Assembly (NCBI GenBank): GCA_031082125.1
Contig: JAVHLM010000001.1
Coordinates: 151,455-215,454 of the forward strand
Length of the DNA stretch: 64,000 bases
Direction of reading: 5' to 3'
DNA from: Candidatus Eremiobacterota bacterium
GTDB lineage: Bacteria > Vulcanimicrobiota > CADAWZ01 > Ess09-12
Shown: one piece after another, positions 52,101 to 62,731 of the stretch
Layout of the letters: the number at the start of each line of letters is the position of its first letter
Position numbering within the stretch: the first letter of the stretch is position 1
Position numbers and translations under genes: made by a program
The notes under the pieces: generated by a model
What the model saw: the letters and a program-made list of their open reading frames with translations, nothing else
What the model was told of the DNA's origin: nothing
The model's database searches: none

Positions 52101-53279
52101 ATGAGCGATACCGTGGAGCCTGTCGTGCTGGTTGTTGATGATACGGAGACAAATGTTGATATTCTGCTGGAGCTGCTGGGAGACGAATATGATGTCCGTG
52201 TTGCCATGGACGGCCTGAGCGCCATGGAGCAGATAGCGCACCAGGCGCCTGACCTGGTCCTTCTGGACATCATGATGCCCGGTATGAGCGGCATCGAAGT
52301 ACTTGAAAAGCTGAAAAATGATCTGCATCTTCGCCATATCCCCGTTATCATGATCTCGGCCGTGGACGAGATGAAGACCGTCGTGCACTGCATCGAGCAT
52401 GGCGCAGAGGATTACCTGCAAAAGCCTTTTGAGCCGGTGCTTCTCAGGGCCCGTATTCGCGCATCACTTGAAAAAAAGCGCTTTCATGATGCCGAGCAGG
52501 ATTATCTGCGCACCATTATGGAGACCCAGGAAATCCTCAATGACGATCTCAAGGAAGCTGCCGAATATGTAAGATCCCTTCTCCCCGAGCCTTTATCGGG
52601 GTCCGTAGCCGCCAGGTGGCGCTTCATACCTTCCACTCATCTCGGCGGAGATGCCTTTGGCTACTATTGGCTCGATGATGAGCATTTTGTGATCTTCCTC
52701 CTCGATGTCTGCGGCCATGGCGTCGGTGCAGCCCTGCTCTCCATTTCAATCATGAACGTGATTCGCTCAGGGAGCCTTCCTGGGACGGATTTCACTGATC
52801 CTTCGGCAGTGCTCGATGCCCTGAACAAGCGCTTCCAGATGGACACCCAGCACGACAAGTATTTTACCGCATGGTACGGCGTGTACCACAGCAAAACAGG
52901 GCTCCTCACCTATGGAAACGCCGGACATCCTCCCCCCGTGCTTTTCAACGGGCCCTCAGAAAAAGAAGCCCTCGTACATAAGCTCAGGGCACCCGGGCAG
53001 CCCATTGGCTGGGAGCTTGAGAGCGTCTATGAGAATGACTCCTGCCAGTGCGACGATTTCGCCCGCCTTTATGTCTTCAGTGACGGGGTATACGAGATAA
53101 AGAAGCCCGCGGGCGCCATGCTCACCTACTATGAATTCGTGCAGCTGCTTGGAGTACCGGCGGGGCACCCCCGGGGAATCGATGAAATAGTGAGCTCCGT
53201 ATGCGCCCTCCAGGGCTCGGAGCACTTTGTCGATGACTTCTCTCTGCTTGAAATCAATTTTTCTGAAAAGAGTGATTGA
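52101..53279 (+). CDS. Response regulator with PP2C-type (SpoIIE/RsbU-like) phosphatase output
   Basis: 392 residues. Receiver domain at about 8-125: VLVVDDTETNVDIL (acidic pocket), LVLLDIMMPGMSG (phospho-Asp about 57), MISA and YLQKPFEP (Lys). A coiled-coil linker follows, then a PP2C domain (about 190-390): LGGDAFGYYWLDDEHFVIFLLDVCGHGVGAALLS (in parts, motif GDxFG...DVxGHGxGAAL), YGNAGHPPPVL and FSDGVYE. The layout is that of RsbU-like regulators, which dephosphorylate an anti-anti-sigma factor in partner switching; no anti-sigma gene is adjacent. The next gene, 54 bp downstream, is a hybrid histidine kinase; the pair is likely one operon. Confidence 0.95.
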   Translation: MSDTVEPVVLVVDDTETNVDILLELLGDEYDVRVAMDGLSAMEQIAHQAPDLVLLDIMMPGMSGIEVLEKLKNDLHLRHIPVIMISAVDEMKTVVHCIEHGAEDYLQKPFEPVLLRARIRASLEKKRFHDAEQDYLRTIMETQEILNDDLKEAAEYVRSLLPEPLSGSVAARWRFIPSTHLGGDAFGYYWLDDEHFVIFLLDVCGHGVGAALLSISIMNVIRSGSLPGTDFTDPSAVLDALNKRFQMDTQHDKYFTAWYGVYHSKTGLLTYGNAGHPPPVLFNGPSEKEALVHKLRAPGQPIGWELESVYENDSCQCDDFARLYVFSDGVYEIKKPAGAMLTYYEFVQLLGVPAGHPRGIDEIVSSVCALQGSEHFVDDFSLLEINFSEKSD

Positions 53280-53333
53280 TTCAATCTATGCCTGGCAGCC
53301 ATGCAGGGCTATGAATACCCGGAGGAGTGATCC

Positions 53334-56300
53334 ATGAGAATCTTTACCAGTATCCAGGCATTTTATGTGACCGTGGTCCTGCTGGCACTTATTGCCGTTC
53401 ATAACTATTTCCTTGTAAGCAGCTCCGAGGCCATGCAAAGCAAGTATCTTGAGACCCGGCTCGCACTGAAGAAGATTAATCAGGTGGACATGCAGATAGA
53501 TGCCATGCTCAACTCCGCCCTTATCTCACAGGACATCCAGCAGGTTCATGGATATGATGAGGCAGTGCGGGATCTTCGCAAGACCACGCAGCAGGTAAGG
53601 GATTCCAGCAGCCAGGTGGTTTCGGAGAGACTATCCCTTGCCGATACTGCCCGGGAACAACTCATGAACATGGGAAATGAGGCAGTCGAGCTTATGCGGG
53701 GAGGGAACTGGAAAAAGGCCCAGGATCTCATAGTCGGCAGCACTTACCAGTCGGTGGAAAAAGCCTGCAGGGCCGGCATACAGAAAGCAGAGGAGAGCAT
53801 CATCAGCGACTTCACCATCTCCGAAGCCCGAATGAAAAAAATCCAGGAGGGAGCTCTTGTGGTTCGCGTATTCGGTTTTGTGCTGGTCTTCCTCGCCGGG
53901 GTATCGTTTTCCCGGCGCATGCGGACCGACATGGCAAGGCAGATGAACCTGGGAAAGAGAATAGAAGCTTCCAATGCCGAGCTGGAAACCCGCATTGCCG
54001 CCCGTACGGAGGAACTCCACAAGCTTACGGAGGGGGCGGAGGAACGGGCGCGCTTCGAGCAGGCGCAGAACACCCTTTCTCACGCCCTCCATGGCGAAAA
54101 AGACCCTTATGATATCGCGCGGAGAGCCCTTGACACCGTCGCCGGCTTTCTGAACGTTCCCATGGCCGCTCTTTTCGTCGATGCTGCCGAAGGCGGTGAT
54201 CCGTGCTACGAGCTGCTGGCCGCCTATGCATATCATGTTGAAAAGAAAAATTCCCCTCGTTTCCGCCTGAATGAGGGACTCGTAGGACAATCGGCGGCGA
54301 GCGGCAGGACGCTTATTACCACCTTCACGGGGAGGGAATATGAAGTCCAATGCGGTCTCGGATCGCTCCCCCTGGGAGCGGTGCACCATATTCCTGCAGC
54401 TTACAACAATCAGGTGGTGGCGGTCATAGAGGTTGCCGCGGAATCGGCTCTTTCCGCCGATAAAGTGGCATGGCTGGAAGAGGCAGCCGCCACGATTGCG
54501 ACGTCCATGGTATTTGCCCGTGAAGAAAAACGGCTCAAGGAGGCCTTCGACAAGGTAACAAGCACTGAAGAGCGCACCCGCAAAATCCTCCATTCCCTCG
54601 GTGAGGGAGTCTTTGGCGTTGATCAAAGCGGCAGCATCACCTTCTGCAATCCTGCAGGGCTCTTACTCCTCGGCTACCCGTCAGAAGAAGAGCTCCTTGG
54701 CAGGGATAATCACCTGCTGCTTCATCATACCCGTGCTGATGGCAGCGCCTATCCCGCGAGCGAGTGCCCCCTGCGCCAGGCCCTGGAATCGGGCGAAGCC
54801 CGCAACATCATAGATGAACTGTTCTGGCGCGCTGACAGCACCTCTTTTCCTGTCAATGCAATCTGCAGTCCCATGCTGCAGGATGGATCAGTGATTGGCG
54901 CCGTAGTCGCTTTCTCTGATATCACCGAGGCCAAGAAGGCGAGTGAAACGCTCGCGAAGGAACGCCAGAAACTGCAGGAGATTCTGGATACCTCACCGGT
55001 TGGTGTGGGAATTTCAGTGGATGGCATTATCCAGTTTCACAACCCGCGGTTCGCCGAGATCGTCGATCTCAGGGTCGGCAAGGAAGTGAATGACAGCTAT
55101 GTCAATCCAGAAGACAGAGCGGTAATCGTGGCGGATCTGAAAAAGCACGGTATCAAGCATGGATTCGAATTACAGATGTACAGCCCGGAACACGAAGTGC
55201 GTGACATACTGGCCACTTACCTGCAGACGGAATACGAAGGCCGGAGCGGCGTGCTGGGATGGCTGCTCGACATCACTGAGCGCAAAAAGGCCGAGCGCGC
55301 GCTGCAGGAGAGCCTCGCGCTCCGTGAGCGCATGGTCGATGTGGAGCGCTTTAACCGACTGGCCCAGGGACGGGAGCAGCGCATCACAGAGCTCAAGCGG
55401 CAGATTAATGAGCTGGCCCTCGGGGCGGGAAAGGCAAAGGTCTTTGAAGCGCCGGAAGCCGCAGAAGTGCTTGACAGCATCGATGATTTTGATGCAGAAG
55501 AAGTGGAAGCTCTTGAGAACGATACACCGCTGGCACTTGCCGAGCTGGTGGACCTTGGCAAATTGCAGACCCTGTTCTCGAACTTCTGCGAATCCGTGGG
55601 TGTGGCTGCTGCCATTATAGACATTGAAGGCAAGGTGCTGGTCTCTTCACGCTGGCAGCGATGCTGTACCGATTTTCACCGAGTCAACGAAGCCACCTGT
55701 GCCCTCTGCATTGAGAGCGATACGGACCTCGCGGTCAATCTCACCAGGGGCCGGGAATTTTCGATGTACCGCTGCAAGAACGGCCTGACCGACTGCGCCT
55801 CACCGATCATAATAGAAGGCCGGCATCTCGCCAATGTCTTTATCGGGCAGTTCCATATCGATGCGCCGGACCTTGAATTCTTCCGCGCGCAGGCGGCAAA
55901 ATACGGTTTCCCCCAGGACGAATACCTGAAAGCCGTCAGTGAAGCACCGGTCATGGATGAAAAAAAACTGCCGATCATTCTCCAGTTTCTTACAGACTTT
56001 GCAAAGATGATCACCTCGGTTTCCATCGAGCAGCGTCGGTCTGATGCCGCCCATTACAGGCTGAAACGCCATGCCGACGAAATGCTTCAGCAGCGGGTGG
56101 CGGCCATGAGCCTTGCCGAGGATGCGGAAAAAGCGCGGGTAGAGGTGGCGGCCTACAGGGATCACCTCGAAGAGCTTGTCAAGGAGCGCACCGCTGAGCT
56201 CGCCGCAGCAAGGGAGGTCGCTGACGAGGCCAACAGGGCAAAGAGCGAGTTCCTTGCCCGTATGAGCCATGAGATCCGCACCCCCATGAACGCCATAATC

Positions 56301-58412
56301 GGGATGAGCCACCTTGCCCTTCAGACCGAGCTGAATAAAAAACAGCTTGACTATATCACCAAGGTGCATCAATCGGCTCTTTCACTGCTGGGGATAATCA
56401 ATGACATCCTTGATTTCTCAAAGATTGAGGCGGGAAAGCTGGATATTGAGTCGGTGGAGTTCGACCTTGATGATGTGCTGGAGAAGCTGAGCAGCCTGGC
56501 GGCATTGAAGGCAGAGGAGAGGGGGCTTGAGCTGCTCTTCACCCGTGGCCCCGGCGTGCCGGACTCCCTCGTGGGGGACCCCCTCCGGCTGGGCCAGATT
56601 CTTATCAACCTTACCAACAATGCAATGAAATTTACCGAGAAGGGCGAGGTGGTCGTCGCAATAGAGCTGCTGGAGCAGGTGAAGGATAAGGTGACTCTGC
56701 AGTTTTCTGTCCGCGACACGGGCATCGGGCTCACAAAGGAGCAGATAGGGCGCCTCTTCCAGTCATTCTCCCAGGCTGACGGCTCGACAACGCGCAAATA
56801 TGGCGGCACCGGCCTGGGGCTTGCCATCTGCAAGCGCCTGAGCGAGCTGATGGGCGGCCGGATATGGGTTGAAAGCGAGCCCGGGAAAGGGAGCAGTTTT
56901 ATTTTCACCGTGGTCTTTGGCATTTCCACCCAGCCCAGGGCCCCGCGACTCTCCCCTGTCCCCGACCTGCGCGGCACGAGGGCACTGATCGTTGATGACA
57001 GCAAGATTGCCCGTGACATCCTTATTAATGCCATCAGCTCCCTTGATTTTGAAGCAACGGCAGTCTCTTCAGGCCGCGAGGCAATAGCGGAACTTGAGAA
57101 GCATGCCTATGATATTGTCCTGATGGACTGGAAAATGCCGGGAATGAACGGGACTGAGGCGATAAAGGAGATAAAGAAGCGTGTCTCCCCTCTCCCGAAA
57201 TTCATCATGGTCACCGCATACGGGAGAGAAGAGGTCATGAAAGAGGCTGAAGAAGCGGGAATCCAGGGGTTCCTCATCAAGCCCGTGAGCAACTCCATAC
57301 TCTTTGATACCATCATAGGCGTCATGGGCCATGAGGAAAAGAAATCACGGAAGAAGGAAAGGAAGACCGGCTTCGACAGGGAATCGCTCAAGCCCATAAG
57401 GGATGCCAGGATCCTCCTCGTGGAAGATAATGAGATTAACCAGCAGGTGGCATCAGAGCTCCTCGAGGGTGCGGGCCTCAGGGTTTCCATAGCGGTTAAC
57501 GGCCGCGAGGGGAAAGAGGCCGCGGTGAAGGATGAATATGACCTCGTGCTGATGGATATCCAGATGCCCGAGATGGACGGCTTTGAGGCAACGCGCCAGA
57601 TCAGAAAGGCAGGTATTGATAAGCTCCCCATAATCGCCATGACTGCAAATGCCATGGCGGGTGACCGGGAGCGAAGCCTGGAAGCCGGGATGAATGACCA
57701 CGTGACCAAGCCGATAGATCCTGATGAGCTTTTCTCGGCCCTTCTGCGATGGCTGAAACCTGGTGAAAGAGAGGCCCCTGAGGGTTCCATGGAGAGCTTG
57801 GGGGAGAAAAAGAAGCAGAGCGAAGATGAAGGCCTGCTGGAGCTGCCAGGCATCGACAGTAAAGGGGGCCTGAGGCGGGTCGGCGGTAATGCGCGGCTCT
57901 ACCGCGAGCTTCTTGGAAAATTCGTCAGGGATACAGCCGGAGTGCACCAGCAGATCATTGACGCCCTGGGTGCGAATGACCGCGAGCTCGCGCAGCGCCT
58001 GGCCCATACCGTAAAGGGGACTTCAGGAAACATAGGGGCTTCAGATGTTTTCACTGCCGCCGCTGAGGCGGAGAACGCCATCGCAAAGGACAATAAGGAG
58101 GCACTGCCTAGTGCCCTGGAGATATTGAAAGAGCGCCTCCTGGAGATCGCTGAGATTTTAAAGCCCGTGCTGGAAAAAGGAGAGCTGCCTCAGGGCACTG
58201 CCCTGAAACTGGGCGAGCTTCTCCGGGAGCTTCAGCCTCATGTGCAGAAGCAGAAGGCAAAGCCATGCAAGGATATGAAAGCCATGCTTTCGGGGTATTC
58301 ATGGCCTGCGGAATATGCCGGCGATATGACCACTCTGGGCAAGGCCCTGGACAGCTACAAGTTCAAGGAAGCCCAGCTTATTGTGGAACGCCTGCTGGAG
58401 ACACTGAGATGA
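53334..58412 (+). CDS. 1,692-residue hybrid histidine kinase
   Basis: SD GGAGGAG before the ATG. Order: TM1 about 9-29, a periplasmic four-helix-like domain about 30-172, TM2 about 174-194, coiled coil, GAF about 243-393, PAS about 412-533, PAS about 536-655, coiled coil, PocR sensory domain about 733-900 (with [16 protein letters not shown] cysteines, which in PocR-type domains bind a metal cluster or ligand), HisKA ([12 protein letters not shown], His about 979), HATPase about 1083-1193 (GGTGLGLAI), two receivers about 1216-1336 ([11 protein letters not shown]) and 1358-1476 ([11 protein letters not shown]), and an HPt about 1503-1606 (HTVKGTSGN, His about 1557). A C-terminal helical tail of about 70 residues follows. 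It senses several inputs and could relay phosphate within itself or to the upstream REC-PP2C protein. Confidence 0.95.
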   Translation: MRIFTSIQAFYVTVVLLALIAVHNYFLVSSSEAMQSKYLETRLALKKINQVDMQIDAMLNSALISQDIQQVHGYDEAVRDLRKTTQQVRDSSSQVVSERLSLADTAREQLMNMGNEAVELMRGGNWKKAQDLIVGSTYQSVEKACRAGIQKAEESIISDFTISEARMKKIQEGALVVRVFGFVLVFLAGVSFSRRMRTDMARQMNLGKRIEASNAELETRIAARTEELHKLTEGAEERARFEQAQNTLSHALHGEKDPYDIARRALDTVAGFLNVPMAALFVDAAEGGDPCYELLAAYAYHVEKKNSPRFRLNEGLVGQSAASGRTLITTFTGREYEVQCGLGSLPLGAVHHIPAAYNNQVVAVIEVAAESALSADKVAWLEEAAATIATSMVFAREEKRLKEAFDKVTSTEERTRKILHSLGEGVFGVDQSGSITFCNPAGLLLLGYPSEEELLGRDNHLLLHHTRADGSAYPASECPLRQALESGEARNIIDELFWRADSTSFPVNAICSPMLQDGSVIGAVVAFSDITEAKKASETLAKERQKLQEILDTSPVGVGISVDGIIQFHNPRFAEIVDLRVGKEVNDSYVNPEDRAVIVADLKKHGIKHGFELQMYSPEHEVRDILATYLQTEYEGRSGVLGWLLDITERKKAERALQESLALRERMVDVERFNRLAQGREQRITELKRQINELALGAGKAKVFEAPEAAEVLDSIDDFDAEEVEALENDTPLALAELVDLGKLQTLFSNFCESVGVAAAIIDIEGKVLVSSRWQRCCTDFHRVNEATCALCIESDTDLAVNLTRGREFSMYRCKNGLTDCASPIIIEGRHLANVFIGQFHIDAPDLEFFRAQAAKYGFPQDEYLKAVSEAPVMDEKKLPIILQFLTDFAKMITSVSIEQRRSDAAHYRLKRHADEMLQQRVAAMSLAEDAEKARVEVAAYRDHLEELVKERTAELAAAREVADEANRAKSEFLARMSHEIRTPMNAIIGMSHLALQTELNKKQLDYITKVHQSALSLLGIINDILDFSKIEAGKLDIESVEFDLDDVLEKLSSLAALKAEERGLELLFTRGPGVPDSLVGDPLRLGQILINLTNNAMKFTEKGEVVVAIELLEQVKDKVTLQFSVRDTGIGLTKEQIGRLFQSFSQADGSTTRKYGGTGLGLAICKRLSELMGGRIWVESEPGKGSSFIFTVVFGISTQPRAPRLSPVPDLRGTRALIVDDSKIARDILINAISSLDFEATAVSSGREAIAELEKHAYDIVLMDWKMPGMNGTEAIKEIKKRVSPLPKFIMVTAYGREEVMKEAEEAGIQGFLIKPVSNSILFDTIIGVMGHEEKKSRKKERKTGFDRESLKPIRDARILLVEDNEINQQVASELLEGAGLRVSIAVNGREGKEAAVKDEYDLVLMDIQMPEMDGFEATRQIRKAGIDKLPIIAMTANAMAGDRERSLEAGMNDHVTKPIDPDELFSALLRWLKPGEREAPEGSMESLGEKKKQSEDEGLLELPGIDSKGGLRRVGGNARLYRELLGKFVRDTAGVHQQIIDALGANDRELAQRLAHTVKGTSGNIGASDVFTAAAEAENAIAKDNKEALPSALEILKERLLEIAEILKPVLEKGELPQGTALKLGELLRELQPHVQKQKAKPCKDMKAMLSGYSWPAEYAGDMTTLGKALDSYKFKEAQLIVERLLETLR

Positions 58413-58416
58413 GGGT

Positions 58417-59376
58417 CTATTCCGTGGCAAGGGAACCGGGATCTTTCACGGCGCTCCATGTCCCGTCAGGGTTGTACTCCTTCATTTCGCCTGCAAGGCG
58501 GGCCGTGTCGCCTCCGAGGTCCTTCTCATAGACCTTGCCCCACTGGTTCACCACGAAGGTCATTACTCCCGAGGTGCCGTAGTCGGCGGGATAGGCTACG
58601 AGAGCGAATCCGGCCAGCATGTGGCCGTTGATGACATAATTGAAAGCGCCGCCGGGAACCTTGGGGCCCTGGGCTTTCAGGATCCTGAAATAATAGCCGT
58701 AATAGGGCTCACCCTGCCTGCGTGCCGCCTGGTACTCCGATGAGGTCGCCATAAAGGGGCCGAAGGGGCTCGGTTCCTGATTCTCCAAGGCCGGCCAGTA
58801 AAGGCCATCCTTCTTGCCGGGGGAGCTCGCCACTTTCTGAGCATACTCGAATATCCCCTTGCCCATGCGATCCTTGCTGGCGTACTGCTTCTGGGCATCG
58901 ACATAGGCATGGCATACTGCAATGGCGTTCCGCTCATTGTGCCCGATACGCCTGTTTATTATCTCCTCACGTCCCGCTTTTGCGTCAAAGCTCCATCCTT
59001 CCTTGTTCTTGACAATCGGCACGGGAAAGGGCCATTTGTTCTTCCCGATGACCATTGTCATCTTGGAGGCCCCTGCCTTTTCCAGGTACAGGTACTGGGC
59101 CGCGGCTTCACTGAATTTCTTCCGCACCGTCTCATCGGCAGCCTTGTCGGAAGTAACGACAATGACCTTCCCCGCGGGGCCCAGGATCTCGAGAAGGCCC
59201 TTTTCGTCATTGGCATTGCAGGCTTCAACGAGGGCCTTTGAGGCTTCATCGGGCGAGATGAATATTTTCGCTCCCTGCTCGGTGCAGAGTGGCGACGGTC
59301 CTGAGATTATGAAAACCAGTGCTATCGCCATGAGAACAAGAAGTGTGAATGGGAATATCCTGATAAAACGTTTCAT
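58417..59376 (-). CDS. DUF2950 family exported protein
   Basis: 319 residues, AAAGGAG 8 nt before the ATG. N-terminal signal/anchor (about 6-26), then DUF2950 elements: FISPDEASKALVEACNANDEKGLLEIL (in parts), WPFPVPIVKNKEGWSFDAKAGREEIINRRIGHNE (in parts), HAYVDAQKQYAS, DGLYWPA, GYYFRILKAQG, FALVAYPADYGTSGVMTFVVNQWGKVYEKDLG (in parts). The family has no known biochemistry and often occurs beside DUF3300, as here. About 45 percent of readable motif positions are shared with the second copy at 60735-61694, so the two look like a duplication. Last gene of the minus operon. Confidence 0.9.
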   Translation of the reverse strand: MKRFIRIFPFTLLVLMAIALVFIISGPSPLCTEQGAKIFISPDEASKALVEACNANDEKGLLEILGPAGKVIVVTSDKAADETVRKKFSEAAAQYLYLEKAGASKMTMVIGKNKWPFPVPIVKNKEGWSFDAKAGREEIINRRIGHNERNAIAVCHAYVDAQKQYASKDRMGKGIFEYAQKVASSPGKKDGLYWPALENQEPSPFGPFMATSSEYQAARRQGEPYYGYYFRILKAQGPKVPGGAFNYVINGHMLAGFALVAYPADYGTSGVMTFVVNQWGKVYEKDLGGDTARLAGEMKEYNPDGTWSAVKDPGSLATE

Positions 59377-59391
59377 TGTAATTCTCCTTTC

Positions 59392-60693
59392 CTAACGCCT
59401 TCTGCCGCCGCCGCCGCGGGAGCCGCCTGAGAAGCCACCGCGGGAGCCGCCTGAGAAGCCGCCGCTCGACTGGAACGAAGACCTGCTTGAGGCTCCCCTT
59501 GCGCTGTCAAGACGCGCCGAGGATCCGCTGTTCATGCCCCCGAAAGCGCCAGAATTGAAGCCGCTGTGGGAGCCCGAAAATCCCGTGTTCTGAATCCCCG
59601 CGCCTCCCGCTCCCGGGCGCTGCAGCCCTGAGCCCGAAAAATTGCCGGAATTTATCCTGGCGCTGGCGCTTCCCCCCGTATTCTGAAAGCCCTGCTTGAG
59701 CTGCGCGTTGAGATCGGACGTGGAGATCCTTGTGGATGACTGGTTCATCCTGTTTGCCGTATTCGCCGTGTTCCTGTTGAAATCGGCCCTGTTGCCGCCG
59801 GTATTGATATTGACATCGTTCCCGGCACGGACGGTGTTTCCAGCCCGGGTAGCATTTCCTGTTCTTACAGCGTTGCCTGCGTTGTAAGCGTTCCCGGCTC
59901 TGTAAGCATTTCCTGCGCCATAAGGGGTGGCAACGGGGCGCCAGGTGCCCGGCGCGGTATAGCCGGGGCGTGGGACAAAATTGTTGTAGTAATAGCCCCC
60001 CGGCCGGTAGTTATAGTGGCTTAAATAGGGGGGATAAGCGTTAATGCCGTGGTTAACCCAGTCCATGCTCCTGTAGCGCCACCAGTTCGACACGGCGACG
60101 CCTGACGCGAAGGCGAGTCCCGGGTAGCCCGTATTGACGACCTCGTTGCAGTCATACTGAGGCACATAGATTACCTCAGGGTCTGTGGGCTCAATCGTGA
60201 TGATGCTCTGATCCTGCGATACTTTCTGCTGCTCGGTGGACTTGAGATTCCCTGCCTCCAGCACCTTGCTGCGGAAAGCCTGCACCGCCGAGATGACATC
60301 ATTCATCTGGTTGATGACTGCATTCCCAAGGTTCTGCGTCCAGTTGAGATCGTCATTCATCTTGTTCAGCACATCGGGGAAGGAGAGCAGGGCTTTCACG
60401 CTCGGGTCCCAGTCGTTGTCGGGCATTGAGGAGACCTTCCCGCCGCTCGACTTCAATAACTGGGCTGCCTCGTTCACCTCGCCGGGAACCGTCGCCGCCG
60501 TGAGGACATTGGTGAGCAGGTCATCGGGATAGAGGGCAATGGGCGCAACAATGCTTTCAAGCTGGGTCGGGTTGAGAGAAGCCGCCTCCTGACCCCATAC
60601 CGCAGGCATGGCACCGAAGCCCAGCAAGAGCAGGAGAAGGGCAATAAGGGCAGGCCGGCAAAGCCTGCCATGACAGATAAAGTGCTGTCTCAA
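59392..60693 (-). CDS. DUF3300 protein with Gly/Ser/Arg-rich tail
   Basis: 433 residues from TTG at 60693, chosen over GTG at 60702 because GGGAGG then sits 8 nt upstream instead of touching the codon. Signal peptide to about 40 (LLLLLLGFGAMPAVWG). DUF3300 region about 45-190: LNPTQLESIVAPIALYPDDLLTNVLTAAT (in parts), DPSVKALLSFPDVLNKM, YVPQYDCNEVV. Then a Tyr/Asn stretch, six imperfect YRAGNA-type repeats (about 250-290), and a long Ser/Gly-rich tail ending FSGGSRGGGGRRR. Function of DUF3300 is unknown. Middle of the operon, between the two DUF2950 genes. Confidence 0.88.
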   Translation of the reverse strand: MRQHFICHGRLCRPALIALLLLLLGFGAMPAVWGQEAASLNPTQLESIVAPIALYPDDLLTNVLTAATVPGEVNEAAQLLKSSGGKVSSMPDNDWDPSVKALLSFPDVLNKMNDDLNWTQNLGNAVINQMNDVISAVQAFRSKVLEAGNLKSTEQQKVSQDQSIITIEPTDPEVIYVPQYDCNEVVNTGYPGLAFASGVAVSNWWRYRSMDWVNHGINAYPPYLSHYNYRPGGYYYNNFVPRPGYTAPGTWRPVATPYGAGNAYRAGNAYNAGNAVRTGNATRAGNTVRAGNDVNINTGGNRADFNRNTANTANRMNQSSTRISTSDLNAQLKQGFQNTGGSASARINSGNFSGSGLQRPGAGGAGIQNTGFSGSHSGFNSGAFGGMNSGSSARLDSARGASSRSSFQSSGGFSGGSRGGFSGGSRGGGGRRR

Positions 60694-60734
60694 AATAGTC
60701 ACCTCCCGCAGTATTTAGAAATTCTGAATTCCTC

Positions 60735-61694
60735 CTAATCGGTTGCGAGAATACCTTCCTCCTTGACAAGTTTCCAGGTCTTATCGGGATTGTATTCAGT
60801 TATCTGCTGGGCAGCCTTTATGGTGTCTTTCCCGAGATCTTTCTCGTACACCTTGCCGCTCTGATTCACTATGAAGGTGGTCATGCCCGAGGTGCCGTAG
60901 TCGGAGGGATAGGCTATCAAGGCATAGCCTGCGACCATATGGCCGTTGATGATATAGCTGTAAGCTCCTCCCGGGGCCTCTCTACCCTGCTTTGTGAGGA
61001 TTCTGTAATGATAGCCCCAGAAAGGCTCACCCTGCTTACGGCTGGAAGCATATTCCTGGGATTCCGCAAGAGCGGGCCCCAGAGGGCTTATATCATCTTT
61101 TTTGGAAGGATCAGCTGACCAGTAAAGGCCGTCCCTCTTTCCCGGCGAGCTTCCAAACTTCTGGGCGTACTGGATGATGTCGTCACCTTCCCTTGCTTTT
61201 TCCGCATAGCGCCGCTGGGCCTGCACATAGTGGCGGCAGAGGGCGACGGCGTTGAGCTCATCGCGGCCTACACGGCGGTTTATAATCTCCTCTCTCCCCG
61301 CCACACTGTCGAAGCGCCATTTCGCGCCTTCCTTCACAAGGGGAAAGGGGAAAGGCCATTCAAGCTTTCCCACCACAAATATGATGGTATCCTTTCCCTT
61401 CTCCTGTTTCACCAGCTTCTCCGATGCAAAGCGGTGGAGCTTTTTTCTGATATAGGTATCCATGGCCCTGTCCTGGGTGACCATGAGATCCCTGTTCTTT
61501 TCACCGAAGAACTCGATGAGTTTCTTCTCATCGTCGTTTCTGCATGCTTCAAGCAGCATCTGGGCTGCTTCATCGGGAGAGGAAAACATTTTCTGCTGTC
61601 CCTGGGCCATTGCCGGGCCCGGTGCCCCGGTCAGAAGCACTCCAAATATTGTCGATGCACAGAATATCATTATGAAAAGGCAAATCTTTCTCAT
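60735..61694 (-). CDS. DUF2950 family exported protein (second copy)
   Basis: 319 residues, AAGGAG 8 nt before the ATG. Signal peptide (about 4-30, ending AMA), then the same DUF2950 order as the copy at 58417: FSSPDEAAQMLLEACRNDDEKKLIEFF (in parts), WPFPFPLVKEGAKWRFDSVAGREEIINRRVG (in parts), CRHYVQAQRRYAE, DGLYWSAD, GYHYRILTKQG, YALIAYPSDYGTSGMTTFIVNQSGKVYEKDLG (in parts). Identical length to the other copy. Second gene of the operon, 18 bp after the SNase-like gene. Confidence 0.9.
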   Translation of the reverse strand: MRKICLFIMIFCASTIFGVLLTGAPGPAMAQGQQKMFSSPDEAAQMLLEACRNDDEKKLIEFFGEKNRDLMVTQDRAMDTYIRKKLHRFASEKLVKQEKGKDTIIFVVGKLEWPFPFPLVKEGAKWRFDSVAGREEIINRRVGRDELNAVALCRHYVQAQRRYAEKAREGDDIIQYAQKFGSSPGKRDGLYWSADPSKKDDISPLGPALAESQEYASSRKQGEPFWGYHYRILTKQGREAPGGAYSYIINGHMVAGYALIAYPSDYGTSGMTTFIVNQSGKVYEKDLGKDTIKAAQQITEYNPDKTWKLVKEEGILATD

Positions 61695-61712
61695 GAGGTC
61701 ATCTCCTTTCTC

Positions 61713-62429
61713 TTATCGCCTTCCACCGCCGCCGCCCCGGACTGCCGCACCCCTGTTGCTCGCGGCATTGACGACAGCTCCTCTGCCGTAGCTTCCCCAG
61801 CCACCGCCATAATAGCCGCCGCCATAATAGGGGCTTGTGCTGAGAACGTCGGTGCCGCTGTCCCACGAGGTTCCCGCATCGCCGGTATTCTGGAGAGGAT
61901 TGAAGCCGTAGCCGCCGCTTGAGGCTCCTACCGGCGAGCCCGAGGTATTGGGGATGATACCCCTCTGGGCTGTCACGAAGTCCCAGGGGGCAACGGGATT
62001 GGGCTGCGACCACACTCCGAGCTTACCGGCCTGCGCCTGGGCCTGAGCCGTGGCGATATCAGCGTCCTGGCCGTGGCGGCTGTCATACCATGCGAGTCCC
62101 TGGGCGGCAAGGAGGGCGCCCACATTCTTGCCGTCAACGAGAAGCTTTGCTACCTGCCGGTTGCTGTGATCCATCCACGCCACCTGGACTTCCACACTCT
62201 TGTTGAGTATGAGATCTTCAAGACTCTTCTGGGCCTCGGCAGCAAAGGGCTGCCCGGCGACGGGGCTCGCCGCGCAGTTCAGCTTCACGGTAGCCGCGCC
62301 CTTATCGGAGGTGACGGAAATGTCGCTGGTGCCCGTCACCGCTATGACTTTCCCTGTGTAATACTGGGCACAGGCGGGAAAGGTGAGAACGATCAGAAAA
62401 ACAAAAATCAACAGAGCAGCTTTTTTCAA
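61713..62429 (-). CDS. Exported SNase-fold protein, active site degenerate
   Basis: 238 residues from TTG at 62429, which has AAGGAGGG 7 nt upstream; an ATG 45 bp earlier lacks a SD. Signal peptide ending TFPACAQ, possibly a lipobox-like TFPAC. The SNase beta-barrel is readable (YYTGKVIAVTG, VEVQVAWMDHSNRQVAKLLVDG, ALLAAQGLAWYDSR), but the catalytic set is not: the DGDT aspartate is missing (TGTSD), VRLxGIDxPE reads VKLNCAASPV (Arg to Lys, Glu lost), and only the DxxxR region (DHSNRQ) keeps an Arg. The last 80 residues are Gly/Tyr/Ser-rich, ending VRGGGGGRR. Probably a binding protein. First gene of the DUF2950/DUF3300 operon. Confidence 0.8.
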   Translation of the reverse strand: MKKAALLIFVFLIVLTFPACAQYYTGKVIAVTGTSDISVTSDKGAATVKLNCAASPVAGQPFAAEAQKSLEDLILNKSVEVQVAWMDHSNRQVAKLLVDGKNVGALLAAQGLAWYDSRHGQDADIATAQAQAQAGKLGVWSQPNPVAPWDFVTAQRGIIPNTSGSPVGASSGGYGFNPLQNTGDAGTSWDSGTDVLSTSPYYGGGYYGGGWGSYGRGAVVNAASNRGAAVRGGGGGRR

Positions 62430-62731
62430 GTGAATCCCTCCTTTTCTCTCTCTTTGTAAAATTAGGGAAGACAATGGTGAAATCCTTTTGGATATCTGCC
62501 GTGGCTACCTGGACCTTGGTCCAGGTAGCATGCATTGACCATCTCGCTTCTTGACATTTCTCAGGGGGAATTTCCAAGAGGAGAGTCATTGAAAAGAGAG
62601 AATCCTTTCTGTAAATCCACCGGGAAGCCCATACAGACCCTCCCACGAACCAGCCCGGGGGGCATACGCGACGAGAAGCAGCGCCCATGCAATAAGATGT
62701 TATTATAAATCCATAAGAAAAGGAGAAGACG
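62430..62731. other. Divergent intergenic region
   Basis: 302 bp between the SNase-like operon and the esterase. It holds the 26-bp palindrome at 62504-62529 and an AT-rich stretch (TATTATAAAT at 62701) 30 nt before the esterase, with no clear -35. No open frame with a SD is seen. Confidence 0.5.
62504..62529. promoter_or_regulatory. Perfect 12-bp inverted repeat with 2-nt centre
   Basis: GCTACCTGGACC, TT, GGTCCAGGTAGC. All 12 positions pair. It lies 75 bp upstream of the SNase-like start and 200 bp upstream of the esterase. A dimeric repressor operator is the simplest idea; an RNA hairpin is also possible. Confidence 0.55.

Noticed and set aside
61713..62429. Active thermonuclease call
   Set aside because: The calcium-binding Asp, catalytic Arg and Glu positions are not present.
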